A model generated the notes under the pieces. That model saw only the letters and a program-made list of their open reading frames with translations, made no database searches and was not told the DNA's origin. Of a stretch of DNA of 64,000 nt, positions 1 through 10,370 are shown one piece after another. The translations under genes were made by a program, and so were the position numbers. The number at the start of each line of letters is the position of its first letter. Positions within the stretch are counted from its first letter, which is position 1. Source of the DNA: Capra hircus (lineage: Eukaryota; Chordata; Mammalia; Artiodactyla; Bovidae). The stretch is from contig NC_030831.1 in NCBI RefSeq assembly GCF_001704415.2, positions 45,740,134-45,804,133 on the forward strand, read 5' to 3'.

Positions 1-75
1 CAACCCAGGGATCAAACCCATGTCTCCCACATTGTGGAAAGATTCTTTACCATCTGAGCTATCTGGGAAGCCCAG
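1..75 (-). mobile_element. Bov-tA SINE, cut by window edge
   Basis: Antisense tRNA-Glu-type head of a Bov-tA SINE: the reverse complement reads as the usual start (ggcttccc...ctcag...ggtaaagaatc) followed by the B-box region. The rest lies outside the window. Confidence 0.8.
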
Positions 76-78
76 ACA

Positions 79-262
79 CTGGCTGGGTGGGTACAAAAAC
101 AAGACCTATATATATATGTTGTCTATAAGAGACCCACCTGAGACCTTGGGTCACTTACATTGCAAGTAAGTGGATGGGAGAAGATATTCCACATAAATGG
201 AGCTCATAAAAAAGCTGGAGTAAAAATACTCATATCAGAAAAAATAGACTTAAAAAAAAAAA
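79..262 (+). mobile_element. L1 fragment, endonuclease region of ORF2
   Basis: Diverged copy of the N-terminal endonuclease part of L1 ORF2. It matches the corresponding stretch of the intact L1 near 4055-4225 (gtacaaaaacaagacc, then the block around agagacccacct and atactcatatcagaaaaaatagac). It ends in an A-run and is non-coding now. Confidence 0.75.
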
Positions 263-704
263 GAACAACTCAAATAACCTGCCAGAGAGCTTTACATTTT
301 GGCATAGTCTTCTAAACTTGGTATATTTATCCGTTCCAGACCTGGATTCTGAATCCCGTACGGGTCATGGGTTACTTGTCATTATCGTACCATCCACATT
401 CCCTTCCCCTTCCCTACCGTACACTGATGCTATCTTTCCAACAGATAGGAGGATCCTCTTGACAGTACACCCTGGGAGCTTGTGACTGGGTAGTACTACA
501 AGTGTTTCTGCTTCTTGGGCTGGATGATGAGCTCCAAGTTTATATGGCTGGAAGATTTTGTGACACAGAGAAATCCTCTTTCTCCACAGATGATACAGTT
601 TCAAGAAAACCCCAAATGGAAGAAACACAAAATTACTGGTGCCCTTGCATGTTGTTAACATACTTTATACATAAAAAGGACAGAAAAATTTTTTTTAAGG
701 CTAC
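263..704. other. Unassigned sequence
   Basis: No repeat family or gene recognised. Short open frames occur on both strands (about 72 and 98 codons), but neither resembles a known protein and no splice context supports them. Confidence 0.5.
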
Positions 705-1352
705 AAATACCAAATGCTGAGAGTGTGTAGAAGGAAACCCTCCTACACTGTTGGTGGTGATGTAAATTGGTGCAGCCTCTATGGAAAACAGTACGAAGGT
801 CCCTCAAAAAAAACTGAAACTGGAGTTGCTATATGATCCAGCAATCCCACTTTAGGTCATATATCCAGACAAAACCATAAGTCAAAAAGATAACATACAC
901 CCCGATGTTCACAGCAGACTATTTACACTAACCAAGACATAGAAGCAAACTAAATGTCCATCAACAGATGAATAAAAGAAAATGCGGCATATATATAATA
1001 GAATACTACTCAGTATAAAAATGAATGAAATAAAGTTATCTCTTTTAGCAACATGAATGGACCTAGAGAATATCACAATAAGTGAAGAAAGAGAAAGAGA
1101 AATACCATACCTATCATAAGTGATGTCTACTTACATGTGGAATCTAAACTATGACACAAATGAAGTTATTTACGAAATAGAGATAAAGAGAACAGACTTT
1201 TGGTTGCCAAAGTAGGGGAATGGGGAGGGATGGACTGGGAAGTTGGGATTAGCACTTGCAAACTGTTATACAGAGAATGGATAAACAACAAGGTCCTACT
1301 GTATAGCACAGGGAACTATATTCAAAATCCTATAACAAACCATGATGGAAAA
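705..1352 (+). mobile_element. Old L1 3' end (ORF2 C-terminus and 3' UTR)
   Basis: Contains the L1 ORF2 tail landmarks in order: cctacactgttggtgg, atgatccagcaatccca, aatgtccatcaacagatgaa, then the 3' UTR block ending ctactgtatagcacaggg. Several stops and indels make it a relic; it ends in A-rich sequence. Confidence 0.85.
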
Positions 1353-2197
1353 GGAAGAAAAGCTGAAAAAGTGAAAGTGACTCAGACAGATAGTAGAAAG
1401 GAGAGGAAAAAGGGAGCCATGGAGTCCCCGAGGCTGCTTCTATTTGGGGAACACAGGGAGGTAGAAGAATCAGTAAAGACAGAAGGTAAACAAATTTGAG
1501 TAAATTATAACTTAAAAATAAATGCTTTTTTAAAAAAAATAAAGCAATTTGGGATATAGAATTAGGATTTAGTGATCAATTTCACATGGGAAATAAACAA
1601 TAGGGATAGTCAAGGATGACTGTCCTGGACAACTAAGGTGGTGGTGACTTTCACTGAAAAGTGAGACACAGAGAAGAATCAAGTTGCTAGAGTTGGGGCA
1701 GCAAAATCCAAGCATGTAGAGGCTTTCCAGAGGCGGTGGCCACAGTTCTCTGGGCCTTAGGAAAGCGATTTGGACTGCAGGTAATTCAAACCACGAGTCA
1801 ATGAAATGACCGCAAGGGAGCATAGGGAATGAGAAGATGAACAGGGGACTCCAGAGAAAACCAGCCTTTAAGCTACAACAGAAGGAAAACAGCATTAGAG
1901 AGGCTGAGGAGTAACCAGGGAGGTGAGAGAAGACCCAGGAGTGGGGGCGCCACAGAAGCCAGAGCAGAACAGATTTAAAGAAGAGAGTGCTAATCGTGGC
2001 TTCTGTTTCCAGAAGAGACTGTCCATGGGATTCTGCAACAAGGAGGTGACCTTAGGAGGAAGAGCTTGGCATGGTGGGAGCAAAACCTGGACAGCCCTGG
2101 ATTTATGGGGAATGGGAGATAGCAAGTAGAGACAGTGAGTTGGAAAATGTTTGCAAATCTGTAAATAGTTTCTTAAAAGAGAGACAGTGCAGCAATT
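1353..2197. other. Unassigned sequence upstream of young L1
   Basis: No repeat or gene recognised. Open frames of about 110 codons on the minus strand have no recognisable domain. The right end is the pre-insertion target of the young L1. Confidence 0.5.
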
Positions 2198-2212
2198 AAA
2201 GCTGGATGAGAG
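2198..2212. repeat. Target-site duplication, left copy, young L1
   Basis: The 15 bp AAAGCTGGATGAGAG is repeated exactly at 8156-8170, immediately after the L1 A-rich tail. The preceding TT gives a TT/AAAG cut site, close to the L1 endonuclease preference TT/AAAA. Confidence 0.93.
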
Positions 2213-2991
2213 TCGGCCTATTGTCAATTTCTATCGATTTAAAGACTCCAAGAACCCAGGGGAACTGTAAAGATGGCGGAGGAATAGGACGGGAAGACCA
2301 CTTTCTCCCTCACAAATTCCTCAAAAGAACATTTCAACGCAGAGCAAACTCCACAAAACAACTTCTGTAGGCTGGCAGAGGACATCAGGCAACCAGAAAA
2401 GCAGACCATTGTCTTCAAAAACAGTGAACCTCTCTGAGTGTCCCTCAATGTGGAGAAACTTTTCATCTTTAACCTAGATGTTTTATCATCGGTGCTGTAT
2501 AGATGGAGAAGTCTAGAGGCTACTGTAAAAATAAAACTGAAAACCAGAAGCAGGAGGCTTAAGTCCAAAGCCTGAAAACATTAGAGAACTCTTGAATTCA
2601 GGGAACATTAAGCAATAGGAGCTCATCAAATGCCTCCATACCTACACTGAAACCAAGCTCCACCCAAGGGCCAACAAGTTCCAAAACAAGACATACCACG
2701 CAAATTCTCCACCAACACAGGAACACTCCCCTGAGCTTCAATATACAGGCAGCTCAAAGTTATTCCAAAACCTTTGACATCTCATAACCCATTACTGGTC
2801 ACTCCACTGCACTCCAGAGAGAAGAAACCCAGCTCCACCCACCAGAACTCCAACACAAGCCTCCCTAACCAGGAAACCGTGACAAGCCACTGATAGAACC
2901 CCACCCACAGTGAGGAAGCTCCATAATAAAGAGAACTCCACAAATTACCAGAATATAAAAAGGCCACCCCAAACGCAGCAATATAACCAAG
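2213..2991 (+). promoter_or_regulatory. L1 5' UTR with YY1-like motif
   Basis: Sequence between the left TSD and ORF1. An AAGATGGCGG motif at 2270-2279 matches the YY1-type site that positions transcription in L1 5' UTRs of other mammals. It lies about 57 bp inside the insertion boundary rather than at the very 5' end. The promoter role is inferred from the family. Whether the 5' UTR is complete cannot be judged without the subfamily consensus. Confidence 0.6.
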
Positions 2992-3918
2992 ATGAAGAGA
3001 CAGAGGAATACTCAGCATGTAAAGGAACAGAAGAGTTGCCCACCAAACCAAACAAAAGAGGAAGAGGTAGGGAATCTACCTGAGAAAGAATTCCGAATAT
3101 TGATAGTGAAAATGATCCAAAATTTTGAAATCAAAATGGAATCACAGATAAACAGCCTAGAGACAAGGATTGAGAAGATGCAAGAAAGGTTTAACAAGGA
3201 CCTAGAAGAAATAAAAAAGAGTCAATATATAATGAATAATGCAATAAATGAGATCAGTAACACTCTGGAGGCAACAAATAGTAGAATAACGGAGGCAGAA
3301 GATAGGATTAGTGAAATAGAAGATAGAATGGTAGAAATAAATGAATCAGAGAGGAAACAAGAAAAACTAATTAAAAGAAATGAGGACAATCTCAGAGACC
3401 TCCAGGATGATATGAAACGCTCCAACATTCGAATTATAGGAGTCCCAGAAGAAGAAGACAAAAAGAAAGACCATGAGAAAATCCTTGAGGAGATAATAGT
3501 TGAAAACTTCCCTAAAATGGGGAAGGAAATAATCACCCAAGTCCAAGAAACACAGAGAGTTCCAAATAGGATAAACCCAAGGCAAAACACCCCAAGACAC
3601 ATATTAATCAAATTAACAATGATCAAACACAAAGAACAAATATTAAAAGCAGCAAGGGAAAAACAACAAATAACACACAAGGGGATTCCCATAAGGATAA
3701 CAGCTGATCTTTCAATAGAAACTCTTCAGGCCAGGAGGGAATGGCAAGACATACTTAAAGTGATGAAAGAAAATAACCTACAGCCCAGATTACTGTACCC
3801 AGCAAGGATCTCATTCAAATACAAAGGAGAAATCAAAAGCTTTACAGACAAGCAAAAGCTGAGAGAATTCAGCACCACCAAACCAGCTCTCCAACAAATT
3901 CTAAAGGATATTCTCTAG
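2992..3918 (+). CDS. L1 ORF1: L1 ORF1 protein (RNA-binding chaperone)
   Basis: An intact 308-residue frame from ATG at 2992 to TAG. In known L1s, ORF1p trimerises through a coiled coil, coats L1 RNA in cis and acts as a nucleic-acid chaperone in the cytoplasmic particle. Visible here: a basic N-terminus, a charged heptad-rich coiled coil (roughly residues 35-140, rich in E, K, I and N), the RRM opening NIRIIGVPEEE at 145-155, and the C-terminal domain with ARREW and YPARISF (269-275). The length is close to the usual mammalian size (human 338). The start follows the standard ORF1 position, and the stop is 50 bp upstream of ORF2. No frameshift or internal stop is present. Confidence 0.95.
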   Translation: MKRQRNTQHVKEQKSCPPNQTKEEEVGNLPEKEFRILIVKMIQNFEIKMESQINSLETRIEKMQERFNKDLEEIKKSQYIMNNAINEISNTLEATNSRITEAEDRISEIEDRMVEINESERKQEKLIKRNEDNLRDLQDDMKRSNIRIIGVPEEEDKKKDHEKILEEIIVENFPKMGKEIITQVQETQRVPNRINPRQNTPRHILIKLTMIKHKEQILKAAREKQQITHKGIPIRITADLSIETLQARREWQDILKVMKENNLQPRLLYPARISFKYKGEIKSFTDKQKLREFSTTKPALQQILKDIL

Positions 3919-3968
3919 ACAGGAACACAAAAAGGGTGTATAAACCCAAACCCAAAACAATAAAGTAA

Positions 3969-6900
3969 ATGGTAACAGGATCATACTTATCAATAATTAC
4001 CTTAAACGTAAATGGGTTGAACGCCCCAACCAAAAGACAAAGACTGGCCGAAAGGATACAAAAACAAGACCCCTCTATATGCTGCTTACAAGAGACCCAC
4101 CTCAAAACAAGGGACACATACAGACTGAAAGTGAAGGGCTGGAAAAAGATATACCATGCAAATAGAGACCAAAAGAAAGCAGGAGTGGCAATACTCATAT
4201 CCGATAAAATAGACTTTAAAACAAAGGCTGTGAAAAGAGACAAAGAAGGCCACTACATAATGATCAAAGGATCAATCCAAGAAGAAGATATAACAATTAT
4301 AAATATATATGCACCCAATATAGGAGCACCGCAATATGTAAGACAAATGCTAACAAGTATGAAAGGGGAAATCAACAATAACACAATAATAGTGGGAGAC
4401 TTTAACACCCCACTCACACCTATGGACAGATCAACTAAACAGAAAATTAACAAAGAAACGCAAACTTTAAATGATACATTAGATCAGTTAGACCTAATTG
4501 ATATCTATAGGACATTTCACCCCAAAACAATGAAGTTCACCTTTTTTTCAAGTGCTCATGGAACCTTCTCCAGGATAGATCACATCCTGGGCCATAAATC
4601 TAAACTTGATAAATTCAAAAAAATCGAAATCATTCCAAGCATCTTTTCTGACCATAATGCATTAAGATTAGATCTCAATTACAGGAGAAAAACTATTAAA
4701 AATTCCAACATATGGAGGTTGAACAACACACTTCTGAATAACCAACAAATCACAGAAGAAATCAAAAAAGAAATCAAAATATGCATAGAAACGAATGAAA
4801 ATGAAAACACAACAACCCAAAACCTGTGGGACACTATAAAAGCAGTGCTAAGAGGAAAGTTTATAGCAATACAGGCATACCTCAAGAAACAAGAAAAAAG
4901 TCAAATAAATAACCTAACTCTACAACTAAAGCAACTAGAAAAGGAAGAATTGGAGAACCCCAGAGTTAGTAGAAGGAAAGAAATCTTAAAAATTAGGGCA
5001 GAAATAAATGCAAAAGAAACAAAAAAGACCATAGCAAAAATCAACAAAGCCAAAAGCTGGTTCTTTGAAAGGATAAATAAAATTGACAAACCATTAGCCA
5101 GACTCATCAAGAAGCAAAGAGAGAAAAATCAAATCAATAAAATTAGAAATGAAAATGGAGAGATCACAACAGACAACACAGAAATACAAAGGATCATAAG
5201 AGACTACTATCAGCAGTTATATGCCAATAAAATGGACAACTTGGAAGAAACGGACAAATTCTTAGAAAAGTACAATTTTCCAAAACTGAACCAGGAAGAA
5301 ATAGAAAATCTTAACAGACCCATCACAAGTACGGAAATTGAAACTGTAATCAGAAATCTTCCAGCAAACAGAAGCCCAGGTCCAAACGGCTTCACAGCTG
5401 AATTCTACCAAAAATTTCGAGAAGAGCTAACACCTATCCTACTCAAACTCTTCCAGAAAGTTGCAGAGGAAGGTAAACTTCCAAACTCATTCTATGAGGC
5501 CACCATCACCCTAATACCAAAAGCTGACAAAGATGCCACAAAAAAAGAAAACTACAGGCCAATATCACTGATGAACATAGATGCAAAAATCCTCAACAAA
5601 ATTCTAGCAATCAGAATCCAACAACACATTAAAAAGATCATACACCATGACCAAGTGGGCTTTATCCCAGGGATGCAAGGATTCTTCAATATCCACAAAT
5701 CAATCAATGTAATTCACCACATTAACAAATTGAAAAATAAAAGCCGTATGATTATCTCAATAGATGCAGAGAAGGCCTTTGACAAAATGCAACATCCATT
5801 TATGATAAAAACTCTCCAGAAAGCAGGAATAGAAGGAACATACCTCAACATAATAAAAGCTATATATGACAAACCCACAGCAAACATTATCCTCAATGGT
5901 GAAAAATTGAAAGCATTTCCCCTAAAGTCAGGAACAAGACAAGGGTGCCCACTTTCACCGCTACTATTTAACATAGTTCTGGAAGTTTTGGCCACAGCAA
6001 TCAGAGCAGAAAAAGAAATAAAAGGAATCCAAATTGGAAAAGAAGAAGTAAAACTTTCACTGTTTGCAGATGACATGATCCTCTACATAGAAAACCCTAA
6101 AGACTCCACCAGAAAATTATTAGAGCTAATCAATGAATATAGTAAAGTTGCAGGATATAAAATCAACACACAGAAATCCCTTGCATTCCTATACACAAAT
6201 AATGAGAAAGTAGAAAAAGAAATTAAGGAAACAATTCCATTCACCATTGCAACGAAAAGAATAAAATACTTAGGAATATATCTACCTAAAGAAACTAAAG
6301 ACCTATATATAGAAAACTATAAAACACTGATGAAAGAAATCAAAGAGGACACTAATAGATGGAGAAATATACCATGTTCATGGATCGGAAGAATCAATAT
6401 AGTGAAGATAAGTATACTACCCAAAGCAATTTACAAATTCAATGCAATCCCTATCAAGCTACCACCCATATTTTTCACAGAACTAGAACAAATAATTTCA
6501 AGATTTGTATGGAAATACAAAAAACCTCGAGTAGCCAAAGCAATCTTGAGAAAGAAGAATGGAACTGGAGGAATCAACTTGCCTGACTTCAGGCTCTACT
6601 ACAAAGCCACAGTCATCAAGATAGTATGGTACTGGCACAAGGACAGACATATAGATCAATGGAACAAAATAGAAAGCCCAGAGATAAATCCACACACATA
6701 TGGTCACCTTATCTTTGACAAAGGAGGCAAGAATATACAATGGAGTAAAGACAATCTCTTTAACAAGTGGTGCTGGGAAAACTGGTCAACCACTTGTAAA
6801 AGAATGAAACTAGATCACTTTCTAACACCACACACAAAAATAAACTCAAAATGGATTAAAGATCTAAATGTAAGACCAGAAACTATAAAACTCCTAGAGG

Positions 6901-7451
6901 AGAACATAGGCAAAACACTCTCCGACATAAATCACAGCAGGATCCTCTATGATCCACCTCCCAGAATTCTGGAAATAAAAGTAAAAATAAACAAATGGGA
7001 TCTAATTGAAATTAAAAGCTTCTGCACAACAAAGGAAAATATAAGCAAGGTGAAAAGACAGCCTTCTGAATGGGAGAAAATAATAGCAAATGAAGCAACT
7101 GACAAACAACTAATCTCAAAAATATACAAGCAACTTATGCAGCTCAATTCCAGAAAAATAAACGACCCAATCAAAAAATGGGCCAAAGAACTAAATAGAC
7201 ATTTCTCCAAAGAAGACATACGGATGGCTAAAAGACACATGAAAAGATGCTCAACATCACTCATTATTAGAGAAATGCAAATCAAAACCACAATGAGGTA
7301 CCACTTCACACCAGTCAGAATGGCTGCAATCCAAAAATCTGCAAGCAATAAATGCTGGAGAGGGTGTGGAGAAAAGGGAACCCTCTTACACTGTTCGTGG
7401 GAATGCAAACTAGTACAGCCACTTTGGAGAACAGTGTGGAGATTCCTTTAA
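3969..7451 (+). CDS. L1 ORF2: L1 ORF2 protein, C-terminally truncated
   Basis: A 1160-residue frame for the L1 endonuclease/reverse transcriptase, which nicks the target and primes cDNA synthesis in the nucleus. The apurinic-type endonuclease is at residues 1-240, with N13, E42 in QETH, D144 and N146 in GDFN, and a SDH motif near residue 229. The reverse transcriptase occupies about 450-770, with the RQGCPLSPLLFN block and FADD at 699-702 intact. The C-terminal Cys-His motif (C1129, C1133, H1141, C1146) is also present. The frame ends at a TAA (7449-7451) where the family has a lysine codon. About 110 further residues are encoded downstream but are cut off by this stop and by a frameshift. 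Catalytic residues look intact; function without the tail is uncertain. Confidence 0.93.
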   Translation: MVTGSYLSIITLNVNGLNAPTKRQRLAERIQKQDPSICCLQETHLKTRDTYRLKVKGWKKIYHANRDQKKAGVAILISDKIDFKTKAVKRDKEGHYIMIKGSIQEEDITIINIYAPNIGAPQYVRQMLTSMKGEINNNTIIVGDFNTPLTPMDRSTKQKINKETQTLNDTLDQLDLIDIYRTFHPKTMKFTFFSSAHGTFSRIDHILGHKSKLDKFKKIEIIPSIFSDHNALRLDLNYRRKTIKNSNIWRLNNTLLNNQQITEEIKKEIKICIETNENENTTTQNLWDTIKAVLRGKFIAIQAYLKKQEKSQINNLTLQLKQLEKEELENPRVSRRKEILKIRAEINAKETKKTIAKINKAKSWFFERINKIDKPLARLIKKQREKNQINKIRNENGEITTDNTEIQRIIRDYYQQLYANKMDNLEETDKFLEKYNFPKLNQEEIENLNRPITSTEIETVIRNLPANRSPGPNGFTAEFYQKFREELTPILLKLFQKVAEEGKLPNSFYEATITLIPKADKDATKKENYRPISLMNIDAKILNKILAIRIQQHIKKIIHHDQVGFIPGMQGFFNIHKSINVIHHINKLKNKSRMIISIDAEKAFDKMQHPFMIKTLQKAGIEGTYLNIIKAIYDKPTANIILNGEKLKAFPLKSGTRQGCPLSPLLFNIVLEVLATAIRAEKEIKGIQIGKEEVKLSLFADDMILYIENPKDSTRKLLELINEYSKVAGYKINTQKSLAFLYTNNEKVEKEIKETIPFTIATKRIKYLGIYLPKETKDLYIENYKTLMKEIKEDTNRWRNIPCSWIGRINIVKISILPKAIYKFNAIPIKLPPIFFTELEQIISRFVWKYKKPRVAKAILRKKNGTGGINLPDFRLYYKATVIKIVWYWHKDRHIDQWNKIESPEINPHTYGHLIFDKGGKNIQWSKDNLFNKWCWENWSTTCKRMKLDHFLTPHTKINSKWIKDLNVRPETIKLLEENIGKTLSDINHSRILYDPPPRILEIKVKINKWDLIEIKSFCTTKENISKVKRQPSEWEKIIANEATDKQLISKIYKQLMQLNSRKINDPIKKWAKELNRHFSKEDIRMAKRHMKRCSTSLIIREMQIKTTMRYHFTPVRMAAIQKSASNKCWRGCGEKGTLLHCSWECKLVQPLWRTVWRFL

Positions 7452-7786
7452 AAATTGCAAATAGAACTACCTTATGACTCAGCAATCCCACTGCTGGACA
7501 TACACACCGAGGAAACCAGAATTGAAAGAGACACGTGTACCCCAATGTTCATCGCAGCACTGTTTATAATAGCCAGGACATGGAAGCAACCTAGATGTCC
7601 ATCAGCAGATGAATGGATAAGAAAGCTTGGTACATATACACAATGGAGTATTACTCAGCCGTTAAAAAGAATTCATTTGAATCAGTTCTGATGAGATGGA
7701 TGAAACTGGAGCCGATTATACAGAGTGAAGTAAGCCAGAAAGAAAAACACCAATACAGTATACTAACACATATATATGGAATTTAG
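7452..7786 (+). pseudogene. Detached C-terminal tail of L1 ORF2
   Basis: Continues ORF2 in the same frame after the TAA (IELPYDSAIPLL onward). Near 7626 (aagcttggtacatat) it appears to have lost one base relative to other L1 copies, which shifts the frame. The ancestral stop is the TAG at 7784-7786. Allowing for that base, the ancestral protein would have been about 1272 residues, matching the family (human 1275). Confidence 0.85.
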
Positions 7787-8155
7787 AAAGATGGCAATGA
7801 CGACCCTGTATGCAAGACAGCAAAAAAGACACAGAGGTGTATAACGGACTTTTGGACTCAGAGGGAGAGGGAGAGGGTGGGATGATTTGGGAAAATGGCA
7901 TTGTAACATGTATACTATCATGTAAGAATCGAATCGCCAGTCTATGTCCAAAGCAGGATACAGCATGCTTGGGGCTGGTGCACGGGGATGACCCAGAGAG
8001 ATGTTATGGGGAGGGAGGTGGGAGGGGGGTTCATGTTTGGGAACGCATGTACACCCGTGGTGGATTCATGTCAATGTATGGCAAAACTAATACAGTATTG
8101 CAAAGTAAAATAAAGTAAAAATAAAAATTAAAAAATAAAATAAAATTTAAAAAAA

Positions 8156-8170
8156 AAAGCTGGATGAGAG
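8156..8170. repeat. Target-site duplication, right copy, young L1
   Basis: Exact repeat of 2198-2212, directly after the A-rich tail. Confidence 0.93.
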
Positions 8171-8220
8171 AGGAGACAGCAATTACTCTAAAGATGGGAG
8201 ACACTTGGGATAATTTAAAT

Positions 8221-8400
8221 GACTTAGATTTTATTGAGCACTCATCTGTGATCTCATTTGAACCTCATAACAGCCCCACCTGCAGATATGACAAATGACA
8301 CTTTGAGAGGCTGTTACTTTAGCAAGACAATGTAGTTGGGAAGAGATGGCGCCATTTTCATTTCAGTCTGTGCTCTCAGCCTCTGTGCTAAGGAGATGCT
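8221..8400 (-). mobile_element. MIR SINE relic
   Basis: Antisense MIR landmarks in order: tttattgagcact, atctcatttgaacctcataac, then a diverged agatatgacaaatgacac block. An ancient mammalian tRNA-derived SINE. Confidence 0.7.
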
Positions 8401-8464
8401 CAATAAATGTTTATTGGCTGACTTTTCCTTTTTTATTTCTTCCTCTTAAAAAGGTAGCAAGCAT

Positions 8465-8630
8465 CACCAAGTGACCTTCATGGACTCCACATGGAACAGA
8501 AGAATCACCCAGCAGAGCCCCAACCCCATTTCTGACCCACAAAATCATCAGGCAGAAGTGGTTATTGATTTAAGCCACTGAGTTTTATTGTCGCTTGTAC
8601 AACAGCAACAGAAAGCTGGTAAACCCTCAT
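8465..8630 (+). mobile_element. MaLR (MLT1-like) LTR end, tentative
   Basis: The block tttctgacccacaaaatcatc...taagccactgagttttattgt...acagcaacagaaagctggt resembles the 3' end of MLT1-type LTRs. It is short and diverged, so the family call is tentative. Confidence 0.45.
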
Positions 8631-8654
8631 GAGGTCTGAAAAAGCTACCTCCTC

Positions 8655-8870
8655 ATGTGTGCTCAGTCGCTTAGCCATATCCAGCTCTTTGTGACCTCAT
8701 GGACTGTGGTCTGCTAGGCTCCTCTGTCCATCGAATTTTCTAGGCAAGAATACTGGAGTGGGATGCCATTTCCTATTCCAGGGAATCTTTCCAACTAAGG
8801 ATCGAACCTGCATCTCTTGTGTCTCCTGCATTGGCAGACAGATTCTTTACCACTGGGAAGCTCCCCTCCT
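8655..8870 (-). mobile_element. Bov-tA SINE
   Basis: Reads gctcagtcgct...ggactgtgg...ctcctctgtccat, then the antisense tRNA-Glu head ending gattctttaccact. An older copy with many substitutions. Confidence 0.85.
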
Positions 8871-9398
8871 CACAGTTGGCACATAACGCTTTTTTGTTTT
8901 ATAATCAGACTGTACATTAGGCAAAGTTTGTGCCTAGTGCCCTCTCAGCTCCTTGTCAATGCCTTCACCCAACACTCAGTACTCTTCCACTGCCACACCC
9001 CCTGTAGACACCCTCCCAGATCTCCCTCCCCAAGATACCCACCTCAGAATCCTTCTTATCTCCATCCTTCTTACATCCCTTTCCCACTCTCCTGTTATCC
9101 TTCCCCTCTCTCCATTAAGGAGTCTTCCAGGTATTTGTGCTTTAAAGGAAGACTTTGACAACCCCAAAGACACTCCAAGGTGGAGACTAAAAAGAGATAA
9201 ATTTAAAGAGCATCTCTTGGAGAGGTTTAGGAGGAGAGAGCTTGAGCATTCAGCAGTCTCCCTAGTGTGTCTTCTCCATCTTCTGCCCATAGCCTCCTAC
9301 ACCAACCAGAAGAAAACCATCAGTTTTACACCAGAAGTGAGAAGATGCCTACTCCCAGTCCCCTCCGTTAGCAGTAGGTTCTCATTAACACTTGAGAA
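8871..9398. other. Unassigned C/T-rich sequence
   Basis: Pyrimidine-rich stretch with long open frames on both strands (up to 150 codons) caused by low stop-codon density. No domain or homologue recognised; treated as non-coding. Confidence 0.5.
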
Positions 9399-9580
9399 AA
9401 AGTGAAAGTGAAAGTCACTCAGTCATGTCTGACTCTGTGACCCCCTGCACTATACAGTCCATGGAATTCTCCAGACCAGAATACTGGCATGGGTAGCCTT
9501 TCCTTTCTCCAGGGGATCTTCCCAACCCAGGAATTGAACCCAGGTCTTCCACATTGCAGGCAGATTCTTTACCAGCTGAA
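9399..9580 (-). mobile_element. Bov-tA SINE
   Basis: Starts agtgaaagtgaaagtcactcagtcatgtc and ends with the antisense tRNA head (cacattgcaggcagattctttacc). Confidence 0.88.
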
Positions 9581-9803
9581 ATCTAAAAAGGATTTGACAC
9601 TTCCTTTCCTTTGAAGTCAGGGAGAGAGTCCATCAGGATAAATAAAATAGTAATATTTTTCAGAGCCTCTAGGAAACATCAGTTTTTCCCTGGGAAAACT
9701 CTCTCTTCCAGCCCTGCTCTGATTATTAACTAAGAACCCACTGAAACTGAGATTACCTTCAGTCCTGCCTAACTGGCCTATGACTAAGCCATTGGCAGTG
9801 TCT

Positions 9804-9814
9804 AAACAGGCCTT
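9804..9814. repeat. TSD copy 1 of 3
   Basis: AAACAGGCCTT, repeated at 10084-10094 and 10371-10381. Confidence 0.9.
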
Positions 9815-10083
9815 CATGGCACCCCACTCCAGAACTCTTGCCTGGAAAATCCTATGGATGGAGGAGCCTGGTAGGCTGCAGTCTTTGGGGTCATGAAGAG
9901 TCGGACACAACTGAGTGACTTCACTTTCACTTTTCACTTTCATGCATTGGAGAAGGAAATGGCAGCCCACTCCAGTGTTCTTGCCTGGAGAATCCCAGAG
10001 ACTGGGGAGCCTGGTGGGCTGCCGTCTATGGGGTCGTACAGAGTCGGACACAACTGAAGCGACTTAGCAGCAGTAGCAATAGC
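9815..10083 (+). mobile_element. Bov-A2 SINE, first of a tandem pair
   Basis: Two Bov-A monomers in tandem (cactccag...cttgcctggaaaatcc, then cactccagtgttcttgcctgg), ending acttagcagcagtagcaatagc. Flanked by TSD copies 1 and 2. Confidence 0.93.
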
Positions 10084-10094
10084 AAACAGGCCTT
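10084..10094. repeat. TSD copy 2 of 3
   Basis: AAACAGGCCTT between the two Bov-A2 copies. Confidence 0.9.
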
Positions 10095-10370
10095 CGGAGA
10101 AGGCAATGACAACCCACTCCAGTACTCTTGCCTGGAAAATCCCATGGACGGAGGAGCCTGGTAGGCTGCAGTCCATGGGGTCCCAAAGAGTCTGACACGA
10201 CTGAGCAAATTCACTTTCACTTTTCACTTTCATGCACTGGAGAAGGAAATGGCAATGCACTCCAGTGTTCTTGCCTGGAGAATCCCAGGGACGGGGAAGC
10301 CTGTTGGGCTGCTGTCTATGGGGTCGCACAGAGTCGGACACGACTGAAGTGACTTAGCAGCAGCAGCAGC
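10095..10370 (+). mobile_element. Bov-A2 SINE, second of a tandem pair
   Basis: Same orientation and dimeric structure as its neighbour, but distinct at many positions and with a cleaner (CAG)n 3' tail. Flanked by TSD copies 2 and 3. Confidence 0.93.

Larger units (their letters stand above)
2213..8155 (+). mobile_element. Near-intact young L1 (artiodactyl L1-BT type)
   Basis: A 5.94 kb non-LTR retrotransposon delimited by a perfect 15 bp target-site duplication. In order it has a roughly 0.78 kb 5' UTR, ORF1 (2992-3918), a 50 bp spacer, ORF2 (3969-7451 open, ancestral end at 7786), a 3' UTR with a G-rich tract (about 7860-8035) and an A-rich tail (8107-8155). It is not interrupted by any SINE, unlike every other long L1 here. 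With the perfect TSD, that marks it as the youngest large insertion in the window. ORF2 has one nonsense codon and one apparent 1 bp deletion near its end, so full activity is unlikely. Confidence 0.95.

Noticed and set aside
3222..3692. 156-codon antisense frame within L1 ORF1
   Set aside because: Shadow of the A-rich ORF1 coding strand. The same applies to other minus-strand frames across 3000-7500.
8817..9405. 113 and 150 codon frames
   Set aside because: Pyrimidine-rich sequence with few stops. Part of the first frame lies in an antisense SINE, and no similarity is recognised.
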